A DNA stretch of 64,000 bases from Sporosarcina luteola (GTDB lineage Bacteria > Bacillota > Bacilli > Bacillales_A > Planococcaceae). Position 1 is the stretch's first letter, and every line of letters begins with the position of its first letter. Below, piece by piece: positions 27,772-37,341 of this stretch. The notes under the pieces are model-generated. The model was not told the DNA's origin, searched no databases, and saw nothing but the letters and a program-made list of their open reading frames with translations. The stretch lies in assembly GCA_014204635.1 (NCBI GenBank), contig JACHLS010000003.1, positions 186,001 to 250,000 of the forward strand, read 5' to 3'. The position numbers and the translations under genes are program-made.

Positions 27772-29460
27772 TCAAGCATTATAAAATGACTGCAACTTCT
27801 CTGTCACTTCTTCCTTCTGCCATTCAACTGTCTCACCAGTTTCACGAAACTTGATTTCTATAATTCCTTCAGATGCTTTTTTCCCGACTGTCATCCGAAC
27901 GGGAATACCGATGAGATCAGCATCGGTGAATTTCACATCTGGACGCTCTTGCCGATCATCGTACAAAATATCGTAACGGTACGAACGTAAGAGATGGTAC
28001 AGGTCTTCTGACAATTGATGTTGTATTTCATCCTCGCCATTTATTGTAATCAGATGTATATCAAAGGGCGCTAGCTGTCTGGGCCATTTCATTCCGTCTT
28101 CATCATAAAATTGTTCGGCAAGTGCTGCCAGTAGTTTCGAAACATTGAGATGATGGCTTCCAATAAGGAATTGCTGAAATTCGCCTTCCGTGTTTTGGAA
28201 CCCTGCTGTTACCGATGCTTTGCTTTGAGCAGTTGACTCTAAAATTTGTCCGAGACGTATCCCTTTTGCAAATCGGATCATTCCCATCCCGTCAGGTGAA
28301 GGATCTCCTGCTTGGATATTACGCAAATCCATGTAGGAATCAACAGCAAAGTCCCTCTCTGGGTTGACGTGGATCCAACGATAGTCAGTCTCATTTGCGC
28401 CACACACCCCATTTACAACAGATCCAACCGCCTGATCGGCTACCACTTTTACACCGACTGGAAGTTTCACTGGTCCAATAGATCCTGGATCTGCAGAGAA
28501 TAAATTTTGCACCTCTTCCAATGACGCTACGTTAACTTGCTGCGCATTCATCTGGCGTTTTAATTTTGCTTCATTGATTTCATGATCACCTCTGCAAAGC
28601 ACAGCTACCATTTCACCGTCAATGGCATAGAGTAATGTTTTGATAATAAGAGTAGGTTGCACATGCAGGTATTCAGCCACTTCCTGCACAGTATGCATAG
28701 CAGGTGTCTCCACCTTCTCCATATCCTTCAACCGAATCTCATTTTGTTGTTCCATTGGCATGGCTTCAGCCCATTCCAGTCGGGCAGCATAGGAAGAAGA
28801 ATCGCTGTAAGCGATCATGTCATCGCCAATGGATGACATCGCGATGAATTCGATGGGACTATCCGTTCCTTCCCCCTTCTTCCATTGCGCATTTAGGAGT
28901 CTATAATGGAGGCCCAGTCTTGTAAAAATAGTAGAATATGCCTGTATAAAGTGCTCACACACTTCATGCAAGCTTTTTTTATCCGCGTGGAAGGAATAAG
29001 CATCAATTGTCAGCATCTCACGGCTATGTACCAATCCGTACTTCGGACGTTGGATATCTCGAAATTGTTTTTGCATTTGATAGAGTATGATTGGAAGCTG
29101 TTTGTAAGAGTCTACATCACCTTGAATGAGAGCCGTCACTGAATCTTCGTCCATGGAACGAAGAACATAGTGTCTTCCTTGTTGATCTGATACGTTAAAA
29201 AGATTTGCGTCCCCGATAAATGACTCTCCCCATTGCTGTAAAATGGGCAACATGATTTCTACAGCCTCTATTTTTTCCATCTCTTCCCGAATTACGTTTT
29301 CAATCTTGTGCATCACCTTCTGGGCTAATGGCAGAAATGTATAAATACCACTTGCATTTGTGCGTATATAGCCCGCATTTAACAGCATTTGATGTGAGGT
29401 GGCATCTATGTCAGCAGGTGTTTGCCTCATTGTCGGTATGAACGTCCGTGACTGTTTCAT
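27772..29460 (-). CDS. proS: Prolyl-tRNA synthetase homologue with eroded catalytic motifs
   Basis: The 562-residue protein has the length, domain order and position (rseP-proS-polC) of bacterial ProRS. The INS editing domain (about 225-405; CRGDHEINEAKLK, VNGVCGANETDY, GDPSPDGMGMIRFAKG) and C-terminal anticodon-binding domain (from about 465) are well kept. The synthetase core is not. The proline loop LGPTHEE reads LRSMDED (100-106). Motif 2 FRDE reads FRDI (133-136), and its REFIMKD reads REMLTID (147-153). Motif 3 GIGVSR reads HLNVSK (437-442). These residues bind ATP and proline in known ProRS, so activation is doubtful. ATG at 29460 (AGGTGGG upstream) is preferred over 29520. A standard ProRS would be expected elsewhere in the genome. 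Confidence 0.85.
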   Translation of the reverse strand: MKQSRTFIPTMRQTPADIDATSHQMLLNAGYIRTNASGIYTFLPLAQKVMHKIENVIREEMEKIEAVEIMLPILQQWGESFIGDANLFNVSDQQGRHYVLRSMDEDSVTALIQGDVDSYKQLPIILYQMQKQFRDIQRPKYGLVHSREMLTIDAYSFHADKKSLHEVCEHFIQAYSTIFTRLGLHYRLLNAQWKKGEGTDSPIEFIAMSSIGDDMIAYSDSSSYAARLEWAEAMPMEQQNEIRLKDMEKVETPAMHTVQEVAEYLHVQPTLIIKTLLYAIDGEMVAVLCRGDHEINEAKLKRQMNAQQVNVASLEEVQNLFSADPGSIGPVKLPVGVKVVADQAVGSVVNGVCGANETDYRWIHVNPERDFAVDSYMDLRNIQAGDPSPDGMGMIRFAKGIRLGQILESTAQSKASVTAGFQNTEGEFQQFLIGSHHLNVSKLLAALAEQFYDEDGMKWPRQLAPFDIHLITINGEDEIQHQLSEDLYHLLRSYRYDILYDDRQERPDVKFTDADLIGIPVRMTVGKKASEGIIEIKFRETGETVEWQKEEVTEKLQSFYNA

Positions 29461-29549
29461 TATATCCCACCTTTTCACCAATAACTTTATATGGTCCTTT
29501 CCAATTATTCGCTCTCTCACTAAGATATGCTAGACTCACTAAAAGCGAC

Positions 29550-29581
29550 TAATGGAGTCTCGGTGACCCGAGACTCCATTA
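29550..29581 (-). terminator. Perfect 14-bp stem-loop after rseP
   Basis: TAATGGAGTCTCGG and its exact complement surround a 4-nt loop, 10 nt after the rseP stop. No T-run follows directly (GTCGCTTTT), so it may be a weak terminator or a 3'-end stabiliser. Confidence 0.6.
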
Positions 29582-29590
29582 CTTATCATA

Positions 29591-30853
29591 TCAGTTAAAG
29601 AAGAATCTCTGGATATCGTTCCAAGTAACAACAAGCATAAGGACCATAAGCAACATGATACCTACAAAATGGACCATGCCTTCTTTCTGTTTATCGACTG
29701 GTTTGCCGCGTACCCCTTCAAACAGGAAGAATAGAAGCCGTCCCCCATCTAAAGCCGGCAATGGCAGCAAGTTCATGATGCCTAGATTAATGCTTAGGAT
29801 GGCCGCAAAATTCATCAAACTGTATATCCCAAATTTCGCAACCGTTTCGGTTGTCTTATAAATTCCGACTGGACCAGATAAGGCATCAATGCTGAATTTA
29901 CCCGTCACGAGATCTCCGAGCGCTTCAAATATCTTTTTGATCCAATAAATCGTCTGTTCTCCACCATATATAATCGATTTGCCAACACTTTTTTCATAAA
30001 CGGGCTCCGTGGCGACACCCAACTGACCAAATTCCTGTCCTGATTCCTTGATGACTGACGGAGTAACATGCAAGGTTTCTTGTCGGCCATTGCGATCTAC
30101 AGTAAGCTGCAACTCCTTGCCCGGGTTATCTTGGACAGTATCGGTAAATTCTGTCCATTTTTCAATTTTCTTTCCATTAATGGCCGTAACCAGGTCTCCT
30201 GCTTGCATACCTCCACTTTCGGCAGCAGAGTTGGGAACCACTTCGTTGATACGCGGTTCATTCGTTGGCACGCCAATCAGTAAAGCAATGGCAATAAAGA
30301 GAAAGAAGGAAAGAATAAAGTTAAACAATGGACCAGCAAAAATAGTCATCACTCGACTGCCGAGCGGCTTTGAATCGAATTGCCGATCATAGGGAGCAAT
30401 CTGTGTTTCCTGTCCCTTTTCAAAAATGACAGCATTTCGGGCAATCGGGAATCGGACTAGTTCCTCCGAGTCATTGTACCCTTCAATAAAAAGCTCCTTC
30501 GCCAAATCCGCAGATTCCGTTTCAAGGAACAGGATGTTCGGATCGGAAATATTGCGATTTAAGTAGATTTTTTCAACTTCATCCTTCTCATTGAGGATTA
30601 GACCAACTCGGTATCCGGGTTGGAGCTCGACTGTATCAAAGTCATTGCCCGCCATTCTAACATAACCACCCAACGGCAATAGCCGGATGGTATATAATGT
30701 TTCCCCTTTTTTTGAATAAAAGATTTTAGGACCAAAACCGATTGCAAATTCCCGGACCATTATGCCCGATTTTTTCGCAAATAAAAAGTGCCCTAATTCA
30801 TGAAAAAAGACGAGCGATCCAAAAATGACAATAAACGCAATAACGGTTTCCAT
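29591..30853 (-). CDS. rseP: RIP site-2 zinc metalloprotease (RasP/RseP)
   Basis: This is a membrane protease that cuts anti-sigma factors and remnant peptides inside the bilayer. The 420-residue protein has HExxH in FFHELGHFLFAKK near residue 17 in the first membrane segment. A PDZ domain (about 190-275; AAESGGMQAGDLVTAINGKKIEKW) follows, and the third zinc ligand lies in LPLPALDGGRLLFF, followed by more membrane segments. An insertion near 80-140 is typical of Gram-positive RasP. ATG at 30853. It is downstream of dxr in the usual order. Confidence 0.95.
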   Translation of the reverse strand: METVIAFIVIFGSLVFFHELGHFLFAKKSGIMVREFAIGFGPKIFYSKKGETLYTIRLLPLGGYVRMAGNDFDTVELQPGYRVGLILNEKDEVEKIYLNRNISDPNILFLETESADLAKELFIEGYNDSEELVRFPIARNAVIFEKGQETQIAPYDRQFDSKPLGSRVMTIFAGPLFNFILSFFLFIAIALLIGVPTNEPRINEVVPNSAAESGGMQAGDLVTAINGKKIEKWTEFTDTVQDNPGKELQLTVDRNGRQETLHVTPSVIKESGQEFGQLGVATEPVYEKSVGKSIIYGGEQTIYWIKKIFEALGDLVTGKFSIDALSGPVGIYKTTETVAKFGIYSLMNFAAILSINLGIMNLLPLPALDGGRLLFFLFEGVRGKPVDKQKEGMVHFVGIMLLMVLMLVVTWNDIQRFFFN

Positions 30854-30950
30854 GAAATTCCACCTTACTGGCCAGACTGGCCTTTTAATCTACGGGAATA
30901 CTCCCCAATGAATGGATAGTACCCGCCTGCCTTCTTCAAGTTAATGAAGG

Positions 30951-32108
30951 TCAAGTCAATCGTTCCACTATATCATACACCATTTTACGAGAGGAGGCAT
31001 CTGTCTGAAGTATTGTCTCTAAATCAGGATGGGAGATTTTATGGTGTTGATCCATGACTCTCTCCACCAACTCCTCGATTTGCAAAAATGAAATTCTTCC
31101 TTCCATGAATAACTGTACCGCCACTTCATTGGCCGCATTCATTGCTGCTGGCATAGTGCCGCCTTCTCTCCCTGCATCATATGCAAGCGCCAATGCTTTA
31201 AAACGCTCAAAATCCATCTTTTCAAAATGAAGAAGCCCTATTTCTTCCAAGCGCAGGCGTTTTGCATTCTTCATCGGAATTCTGTCTGGATAGGTCATCG
31301 CATATTGGATAGGAACTCTCATATCAGGAGAACCCAATTGCGCCATAATGCTGGTATCCTCAAATTCGATCATCGAATGGATGATGCTCTCCTTATGCAG
31401 CAGACAATCTATTTGATTGAACGGCATGGCAAACAAATGATGGGCCTCTATCACTTCTAGTCCCTTGTTCATCATGGTGGCTGAATCGATCGTCAACTTA
31501 TTTCCCATTGACCAGTTCGGATGAGCCAGCGCCTGTTTGACTGTGACGCCCGCCAATTCATCCCGTGAACGATCACGGAAGCTGCCTCCTGAAGCAGTTA
31601 ATATCAACCGGGTGATCCGCTTTGGGTTTTCGCCGTTCAATGACTGGAACAAGGCAGAGTGTTCACTGTCAACAGGCAAGATGGGAACATTGCGTTCCGC
31701 TGCTTCTTTCATGACAATTTCACCGGCTGCTACGAGCGTTTCCTTGTTAGCAATGGCAATCGCAATATGAGATTGAATTGCCTTCAATGTCGGTTCCAGT
31801 CCAACACTGCCGATGACTGCATTCACCAAAAGATCTGGTCCTGCCTCGCATGCCACTGCCATAAGCCCTTCCTTGCCATGCAAGACACGAATTTCCGGAA
31901 AATCGCGTTGCAATGAATCCGCATCTTCCTTTCGCAAAACGGAAATAATTTCGGGGCGGTGGCAATTTGCAATTTCCCTTGCCTTTGATATGTTTGTCCC
32001 AGCAGAAAATGAAACCAACTTAAACTTGTCCTCATTTGATTCGATGATATCTAACGTCTGAACGCCGATGGATCCCGTCGCTCCGAGTAAGCTAATTCGT
32101 TTCACCAT
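30951..32108 (-). CDS. dxr: 1-deoxy-D-xylulose 5-phosphate reductoisomerase
   Basis: Dxr makes 2-C-methyl-D-erythritol 4-phosphate, the second step of the MEP isoprenoid pathway. The 385-residue protein has the NADPH motif GATGSIG (9-15), [16 protein letters not shown] [12 protein letters not shown], the metal/substrate region [11 protein letters not shown] and [12 protein letters not shown], and [26 protein letters not shown] at 32108. It lies 22 bp after cdsA, with uppS supplying the next isoprenoid step in the same cluster. Confidence 0.96.
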   Translation of the reverse strand: MVKRISLLGATGSIGVQTLDIIESNEDKFKLVSFSAGTNISKAREIANCHRPEIISVLRKEDADSLQRDFPEIRVLHGKEGLMAVACEAGPDLLVNAVIGSVGLEPTLKAIQSHIAIAIANKETLVAAGEIVMKEAAERNVPILPVDSEHSALFQSLNGENPKRITRLILTASGGSFRDRSRDELAGVTVKQALAHPNWSMGNKLTIDSATMMNKGLEVIEAHHLFAMPFNQIDCLLHKESIIHSMIEFEDTSIMAQLGSPDMRVPIQYAMTYPDRIPMKNAKRLRLEEIGLLHFEKMDFERFKALALAYDAGREGGTMPAAMNAANEVAVQLFMEGRISFLQIEELVERVMDQHHKISHPDLETILQTDASSRKMVYDIVERLT

Positions 32109-32130
32109 ATCACTATTGTCATCCTTTCAG

Positions 32131-32925
32131 TTAACCAACTAGATGTAAGAAATGCAGGAGCGGCAACACGAAGAGGAGACTGTCGAACCGGTCCAAAATC
32201 CCCCCGTGTCCCGGGAGGATTTTTCCTGAATCTTTAATCTTATAATGCCTTTTTAATGCAGATTCGACCAGGTCTCCCAATTGACCAACTATGGAAGCCA
32301 CAATCGTAATTAATATGAGCACAATATATGATGACACAATGGGATGGATTGCCTGCAAAATACAAGCGAAAATAATGGCATAGACGATACCGCCAATAAA
32401 CCCTTCCACCGTTTTATTTGGTGAAATTTCTGGCCATAATTTCCGTTTTCCAATTTTTCTCCCAGTAAAATAAGCACCCGAATCAGTTGAAAAAATGACG
32501 AGCAAGGCATAAATAATATACTCCAAACCATAATAGCGGGTTTCTACCAAATAATAAAAACCTATACCGACATATAAAGCCCCTAATACTGAAAAAGCCG
32601 CATGGTCAAAAGTAAAACGATTTTTAGCAATAACGGTATAAATTAATAGGAGTAAGACTAAGGCAAACGCCATTTCGATTTTCGACATACCAACTGACTG
32701 TTCAACTTGAACTGCCCATTCAGAAGGTATTAATAAGATGGCCATGGCGGCCCATGTGATGATCCCTTCAACCGATAACAAATGTAACTCTCTCATTTTC
32801 AATAATTCATAAAGCCCTACCGTTGCTATGACATATATCGCAATCGTAAACGGTAAACCTCCAATAACAACAAGAGGGATGAACAGGGCTAATGCGATGA
32901 TGGCCGTCAATATTCTCTGTTTCAC
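32131..32925 (-). CDS. cdsA: Phosphatidate cytidylyltransferase
   Basis: CdsA makes CDP-diacylglycerol, the precursor of anionic and zwitterionic phospholipids. The 264-residue protein is mostly membrane helices and carries the CTP-transferase signature near the C-terminus (KDSGKILPGHGGILDRFDS), along with DSGAYFTGRKIGKRKLWPEISPNKT. Its ATG overlaps the uppS stop by 4 bp, indicating coupled translation. Length is normal. Confidence 0.96.
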   Translation of the reverse strand: MKQRILTAIIALALFIPLVVIGGLPFTIAIYVIATVGLYELLKMRELHLLSVEGIITWAAMAILLIPSEWAVQVEQSVGMSKIEMAFALVLLLLIYTVIAKNRFTFDHAAFSVLGALYVGIGFYYLVETRYYGLEYIIYALLVIFSTDSGAYFTGRKIGKRKLWPEISPNKTVEGFIGGIVYAIIFACILQAIHPIVSSYIVLILITIVASIVGQLGDLVESALKRHYKIKDSGKILPGHGGILDRFDSLLFVLPLLHFLHLVG

Positions 32926-33716
32926 TCTACCCTATCTCCTTCCACACTTCCAAAACGGCGGCTTCTCATTTGAAATTCCTCGATGGATTGCAGCATGCAC
33001 GATTCATCGAAGTCCGGCCAGAATACATCTGTGAAGGAGAATTCAGCATAAGCAAGTTGCCAAAGCATGAAATTGGATAAACGTACTTCTCCACTCGTCC
33101 TTATTAACAGATCCGGCTCTGGCAAATGCGCCGTCATGAGATGGGAATTGATTATCGTTTCATTGATGTCATCGATCCCCAATTCCTCTTTTTGAACCAA
33201 ATTGGCAATTTCTTTTACCGCGTTGACGAGCTCCAAACGACTGCCGTAATTCATGGCAAAATTAAGTATGAGTCCTGTATTGTCTGAAGTTTTTTCAACA
33301 GCCGTTAAAATTGCTTGTTTTGTATGGTCCGGCAAGGCGTCAAAATTACCGATCATCTCTACTTTTACATTTTGCTCGATCAATTCCGGTAAATATGTAC
33401 TTAAAAACTCGCCCGGCAGTTTCATCAGAAAATCTATCTCCATTTTTGGCCGTTTCCAATTTTCTGTAGAAAATGCATACAGGGTCAGTACTTTTATTCC
33501 AATTTCATTTGCAATTCGGGTAATTTTCCGAACCGTCTTCATGCCTTCGTGATGGCCAGCAATACGAGGTAAATTCCGTTGCTTTGCCCATCTCCCGTTG
33601 CCGTCCATGATGATTGCGACATGCGCAGGTATTTGCCTGCTTCTTATAGCTTGCAATCGATCTGTAAGCGAAGCATCTACCTCAACCGTTTTCTTTCGCA
33701 ATAGTTTATCAAGCAT
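32922..33716 (-). CDS. uppS: Undecaprenyl pyrophosphate synthase
   Basis: UppS extends farnesyl-PP to the C55 lipid carrier for peptidoglycan and teichoic acid. The 264-residue cis-prenyltransferase shows IIMDGNGRWAK with the catalytic Asp, HHEGMKTVRK, YAFSTENWKRP and RTSGEVRLSNFMLWQ. The frame is open to 33755, but ATG at 33716 has GTGGAGG 7 nt upstream and the right N-terminal length. It is the first gene of uppS-cdsA-dxr-rseP; a 384-bp non-coding stretch precedes it. Confidence 0.96.
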   Translation of the reverse strand: MLDKLLRKKTVEVDASLTDRLQAIRSRQIPAHVAIIMDGNGRWAKQRNLPRIAGHHEGMKTVRKITRIANEIGIKVLTLYAFSTENWKRPKMEIDFLMKLPGEFLSTYLPELIEQNVKVEMIGNFDALPDHTKQAILTAVEKTSDNTGLILNFAMNYGSRLELVNAVKEIANLVQKEELGIDDINETIINSHLMTAHLPEPDLLIRTSGEVRLSNFMLWQLAYAEFSFTDVFWPDFDESCMLQSIEEFQMRSRRFGSVEGDRVE

Positions 33717-34053
33717 CTCGTTTCCTCCACTCGGCAACTTTTTGAGCAAGTACACATTCTATCGTATCAAACTGGATAGGAAAATTCATTTATAAAAACT
33801 GATTGTTGTAACTGATATGCTCTAATTTGATTTTAACCGCTCACTCTCTTTTTGGCGGTAAGGTCCTCTTTCAGTATGTATTCCATAGTTTACCCCTATC
33901 CTCGTTGTTATTATATGCGTCAACCCATGAAAATAGGAGCAGGAGAATTTGCTGCAATGAACGGATTATATTTGGATGTTCTCTCTTTGTATAGATACTT
34001 CGATTCATGATTGCTTGCCTCGATTTCGATGTTGAGCCGGCAAACATGTGAAA
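33717..34053 (-). other. Long intergenic stretch upstream of uppS
   Basis: About 340 bp without a convincing gene. It holds the uppS ribosome-binding site and A+T-rich sequence. A perfect TATAAT occurs at 33910-33915 (minus strand) but without a clear -35 at the proper distance. A promoter for uppS-cdsA-dxr-rseP is expected here; which element is used cannot be told from sequence. Confidence 0.5.
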
Positions 34054-34079
34054 GGGACGTCCTGAAAGTAGGACGTCCC
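34048..34079 (-). terminator. Terminator-like hairpin after frr
   Basis: GGGACGTCCT (34054-34063) pairs perfectly with AGGACGTCCC (34070-34079) around a 6-nt loop, about 21 nt after the frr stop. On the minus strand TTTCAC follows, a short T-tract. Confidence 0.65.
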
Positions 34080-34100
34080 GGAGTATAGAAAGTTCTTCTA

Positions 34101-34658
34101 TCAGATTTCCATAATTTCATTTTCTTTATCTTTCGCAATGCTGTCGATTTTCTCGATGAACGAATCAGTCAACTTTTGGATTTCATCGCTTTCCCGACGA
34201 AGCTCGTCTTCTGTAATGTCACCCGTTTTTTCAAGTTTTTTCAACTCGTCGTTTCCATCACGGCGAATATTTCGGATTGCGACTTTGGAGTCTTCTCCTT
34301 CTTTTTTAACCAATTTAACGAGTTCTTTACGTCGCTCTTCTGTTAAAGCAGGTACCGCAAGACGAATGATGGACCCATCGTTCGATGGCGTAATTCCAAT
34401 ATCCGACTTCATGATTGCTTTTTCAATATCCCCTAAAATTGACTTGTCGTACGGTTGAATGACGAGCAATCGAGGTTCTGGTGTTGAGATCCCTGCCATC
34501 TGGTTCAATGGTGTTGGGGCTCCGTAATAATCAACTGTGATTCTGTCCAACAAGGATGCATTCGCACGGCCCGCACGAATAGATGCCAGCTCTCTTGTAA
34601 GAGCTGCGATCGCCTTTTCCATCCTGTCTTTCGTTTGGTCTAAAACTGCTTTTGGCAT
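34101..34658 (-). CDS. frr: Ribosome recycling factor
   Basis: RRF splits post-termination ribosomes together with EF-G. The 185-residue protein has RTGRAN-type sequence [64 protein letters not shown] and the C-terminal helix [25 protein letters not shown]. Its ATG overlaps the pyrH stop by one base (TAATG). The length is exactly standard. Confidence 0.97.
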   Translation of the reverse strand: MPKAVLDQTKDRMEKAIAALTRELASIRAGRANASLLDRITVDYYGAPTPLNQMAGISTPEPRLLVIQPYDKSILGDIEKAIMKSDIGITPSNDGSIIRLAVPALTEERRKELVKLVKKEGEDSKVAIRNIRRDGNDELKKLEKTGDITEDELRRESDEIQKLTDSFIEKIDSIAKDKENEIMEI

Positions 34659-35383
34659 TACCCTTTCCTCCTGACGACCGTACCAATCGGTTCACCAAGT
34701 ACGGCTTTTTTAATATTTCCATTATCCATAATCGAGAATACTACGAGAGGGATGTCATTGTCCATACATAGGGTCGATGCTGTTGAATCCATCACTTCTA
34801 ATCCTTGGCTAATCACTTCCAAGTAAGAGAGTTCGGAATACTTGATAGCCGTCTCGTCTTTTAATGGATCCGCAGAATAGACGCCGTCCACGTTGTTTTT
34901 TGCCATCAAGATGACATCGGCCTCAATTTCGGCAGCACGCAATGCAGCAGTCGTGTCTGTCGAGAAATACGGGTTTCCCGTGCCAGCAGCGAATATAACG
35001 ACACGTTGTTTCTCGAGATGCCGGATCGCCTTGCGCCGAATATACGGTTCAGCCACCTGTCTCATATCGATTGAAGAAGAAACACGTGTTTCAACTCCCA
35101 ACTTTTCCAACGAGTCTTGAAGCGCCAACGAATTCATGACTGTCGCAAGCATACCCATATAATCAGCAGTCGTCCGATCCATTCCCATCTCGCTGCCCAC
35201 TTTGCCACGCCAATAATTGCCGCCGCCTACTACAACTGCAACTTCAACGCCTAGATCAACGACCTCTTTCACTTGTGATGCAACAGATTTCACGATTTCA
35301 GGAGAAAGACCGTAGCCTTTTTCTCCTGCGAGTGCCTCTCCGCTAAGTTTCAAGACAATCCGTTTATATTTTGGGACGTTCAT
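34658..35383 (-). CDS. pyrH: UMP kinase
   Basis: PyrH phosphorylates UMP to UDP and is regulated by GTP and UTP in Bacillales. The 241-residue amino-acid-kinase fold shows [27 protein letters not shown], the [16 protein letters not shown] segment and [24 protein letters not shown] at 35383. It follows tsf after a terminator with no clear promoter of its own, so it depends on read-through or an unseen start site. Confidence 0.97.
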   Translation of the reverse strand: MNVPKYKRIVLKLSGEALAGEKGYGLSPEIVKSVASQVKEVVDLGVEVAVVVGGGNYWRGKVGSEMGMDRTTADYMGMLATVMNSLALQDSLEKLGVETRVSSSIDMRQVAEPYIRRKAIRHLEKQRVVIFAAGTGNPYFSTDTTAALRAAEIEADVILMAKNNVDGVYSADPLKDETAIKYSELSYLEVISQGLEVMDSTASTLCMDNDIPLVVFSIMDNGNIKKAVLGEPIGTVVRRKG

Positions 35384-35412
35384 ATGTACCCTCCATCTAC
35401 TCAGTTTTCTCG

Positions 35413-35443
35413 AAAAATAGGGAACACATCGATGTGTTCCCTA
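35413..35443 (-). terminator. Palindromic terminator between tsf and pyrH
   Basis: TAGGGAACACATC and its exact complement (35418-35443) form a long stem; on the minus strand ATTTTTC follows. The pyrH start is only 30 nt further, so this probably sets the ratio of tsf to pyrH/frr transcripts. Confidence 0.8.
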
Positions 35444-35484
35444 CTTCATATAGTATATTGCGTTTCAAATGATTTTTAGACAGC

Positions 35485-36369
35485 TTAATTGCCTTTTACT
35501 TGGCTCATGACTTCGTCCGCAAAGTTATCTTCGCGTTTTTCAATTCCTTCACCTACAGCATAGCGAATAAATTCTTTCAAAGTACCGCCAGTAGATTTTA
35601 CGAAATCGCCAACTTTTTGGTCTGAGTTTTTGACAAACGCTTGGTCAAGAACACAGATTTCTTCGAAATACTTGCCAAGACGGCCTTCAACCATTTTTGC
35701 CACGATGTTTTCAGGCTTGCCTTCGTTCAAAGCTTGTTCTGTCAAAATCTTGCGCTCGTGCTCAACTTCCTCTTCAGAAACTTGATCGCGGGAAATATAT
35801 TTAGGGTTCAATGCTGCGATATGCATAGCTACGTCTTTTGCAGCTTCAGCATCTGTTGTTCCTTCAAGAACAGTAAGAACTGCAATCCGTCCGCCCATGT
35901 GAAGGTATGGACCGAAGGCGTCGTTGTCTGTTTTCGTGCGTACTTCGAAGCGACGAAGTGTAATTTTTTCTCCGATTTTTGCGACTGCATTAGAAATGTG
36001 GTCAGCTACAGTTGCGCCATTCGACATTTTTGACTCAGTTGCTTCCTCGATAGATGCTGGTTTTGCAGCCAAAAGATGCTCTGCAAGCTCTTTTACAAGT
36101 GTTTGGAACGCTTCGTTTTTTGCAACGAAGTCAGTTTCCGCATTTACTTCAAGAATGACAGCGTCGTTTCCGTCTACCAGAATGTATGTTGTACCTTCGG
36201 CAGCGATACGGTCTGCTTTCTTAGCGGCGCTGGATAAACCTTTTTCGCGAAGGAAGTCTACTGCAGCATCCATATCTCCATTCACTTCAGTTAGTGCTTT
36301 TTTGCAGTCCATCATACCTGCACCCGTTTTTTCACGCAATTCTTTTACCATTTGAGCTGTAATTGCCAT
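35485..36369 (-). CDS. tsf: Elongation factor Ts
   Basis: EF-Ts recycles EF-Tu by expelling GDP. The 294-residue protein shows the signatures [16 protein letters not shown] and the [13 protein letters not shown] motif with TDFV, then the coiled-coil and C-terminal modules ([23 protein letters not shown]). ATG at 36369 has AGGAGG upstream. It follows rpsB in the universal order. Confidence 0.97.
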   Translation of the reverse strand: MAITAQMVKELREKTGAGMMDCKKALTEVNGDMDAAVDFLREKGLSSAAKKADRIAAEGTTYILVDGNDAVILEVNAETDFVAKNEAFQTLVKELAEHLLAAKPASIEEATESKMSNGATVADHISNAVAKIGEKITLRRFEVRTKTDNDAFGPYLHMGGRIAVLTVLEGTTDAEAAKDVAMHIAALNPKYISRDQVSEEEVEHERKILTEQALNEGKPENIVAKMVEGRLGKYFEEICVLDQAFVKNSDQKVGDFVKSTGGTLKEFIRYAVGEGIEKREDNFADEVMSQVKGN

Positions 36370-36412
36370 TTTCCATTCCTCCTGATAGTGAGATCATCTT
36401 GCAGTTGCTCTT

Positions 36413-36449
36413 TAAAAAAGACGATAAGTGGGTTGGCCGCTTATCGTCT
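36413..36449 (-). terminator. Terminator/attenuator between rpsB and tsf
   Basis: AGACGATAAG (36419-36428) pairs with CTTATCGTCT (36440-36449); TTTTTT follows on the minus strand. The tsf ATG lies about 50 nt downstream with no obvious promoter, so it is likely a partial terminator. Confidence 0.8.
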
Positions 36450-36463
36450 CTTCATTTGAACTA

Positions 36464-37198
36464 TTACTCTGCAGCTACTGTTTCTGCTTCTTCTTCTGTT
36501 GATACTTCTTCGTCTGCACCTTGTCTTGACTCAATCAATGCATCAGCCATTTTGCTTGTAAGAAGACGAACTGCACGGATTGCGTCGTCGTTCGCAGGAA
36601 TGACATAATCGATTTCGTCCGGATCACAGTTCGTATCGACGATACCAACTAACGGAATGTTCAATTTGATTGCTTCAGCAACCGCAATGCGTTCTTTGCG
36701 TGGATCCACGATAAAGATAACATCCGGCAACGATTTCATATCACGGATACCGCCAAGGAATTTCACAAGGCGTTCGTGTTCTTTTCTAAGTTGAGATACT
36801 TCTTTTTTAGGAAGTACAGCAAAAGTACCGTCTTCTTCCATAGCTTCGATCTTCTTCATGCGTGCTACACGCTTTTGGATCGTACCGAAGTTTGTAAGTG
36901 TACCACCAAGCCAACGTTGGTTGATGTAGTACATGCCAGCGCGTTCCGCTTCTTCTTTGATCGCTTCTTGCGCTTGTTTTTTCGTACCGACGAAAAGGAC
37001 TTTCCCGCCGTCAGCACCAACTTGACGCATAAAGTCATATGCTTCTTCAAGTTTCTTTACTGTTTTTTGTAAATCGATGATGTAGATACCATTACGCTCT
37101 TGGAAAATGTATTTCTTCATTTTTGGGTTCCAACGGCGAGTTTGGTGTCCGAAGTGTACACCTGCTTCAAGCAGTTGCTTCATTGAAATTACAGACAT
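36464..37198 (-). CDS. rpsB: 30S ribosomal protein S2
   Basis: S2 completes the small subunit near the platform and binds S1-like factors. The 244-residue protein contains [22 protein letters not shown], the coiled-coil insert, [13 protein letters not shown] and [25 protein letters not shown]. It ends in an acidic tail. ATG at 37198 follows AGGAGG. It has its own sigma-A promoter and a structured leader, separating it from the fla/che genes upstream. Confidence 0.97.
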   Translation of the reverse strand: MSVISMKQLLEAGVHFGHQTRRWNPKMKKYIFQERNGIYIIDLQKTVKKLEEAYDFMRQVGADGGKVLFVGTKKQAQEAIKEEAERAGMYYINQRWLGGTLTNFGTIQKRVARMKKIEAMEEDGTFAVLPKKEVSQLRKEHERLVKFLGGIRDMKSLPDVIFIVDPRKERIAVAEAIKLNIPLVGIVDTNCDPDEIDYVIPANDDAIRAVRLLTSKMADALIESRQGADEEVSTEEEAETVAAE

Positions 37199-37243
37199 TT
37201 GTTTTTCCTCCTATTTGGTTAGTTTCCTCCGTATGCTTCATCC

Positions 37244-37274
37244 GGTGAAGCTACCTTTCGGCACCCTCTTCACC
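37244..37274 (-). promoter_or_regulatory. Stem in the rpsB leader, possible S2 autoregulatory element
   Basis: GGTGAAG and CTTCACC pair perfectly around a 17-nt loop inside the roughly 100-nt rpsB 5' leader. Ribosomal protein genes are often controlled by such leaders that imitate the rRNA site. No match to a named motif could be verified here. Confidence 0.4.
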
Positions 37275-37306
37275 ATCCACATACGTGTGTAGTAACACCA
37301 TTTGAT

Positions 37307-37335
37307 AATATACCATATACGTTTGTTGAATGCAA
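37307..37335 (-). promoter_or_regulatory. Sigma-A promoter of rpsB
   Basis: On the minus strand TTGCAT (37330-37335) and TATATT (37307-37312) are exactly 17 bp apart, about 110 bp before the rpsB ATG and immediately after the swrB stop. Confidence 0.7.
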
Positions 37336-37341
37336 CTCGGT

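Noticed and set aside
27772..29460. Frameshifted proS pseudogene
   Set aside because: The frame is continuous for 562 codons with intact RBS and terminator, and the altered residues are substitutions in several separate motifs, not the result of a frameshift.
33920..34138. 72-codon minus-strand frame before uppS
   Set aside because: Starts inside frr and spans its terminator hairpin; no homology or clear ribosome-binding site.
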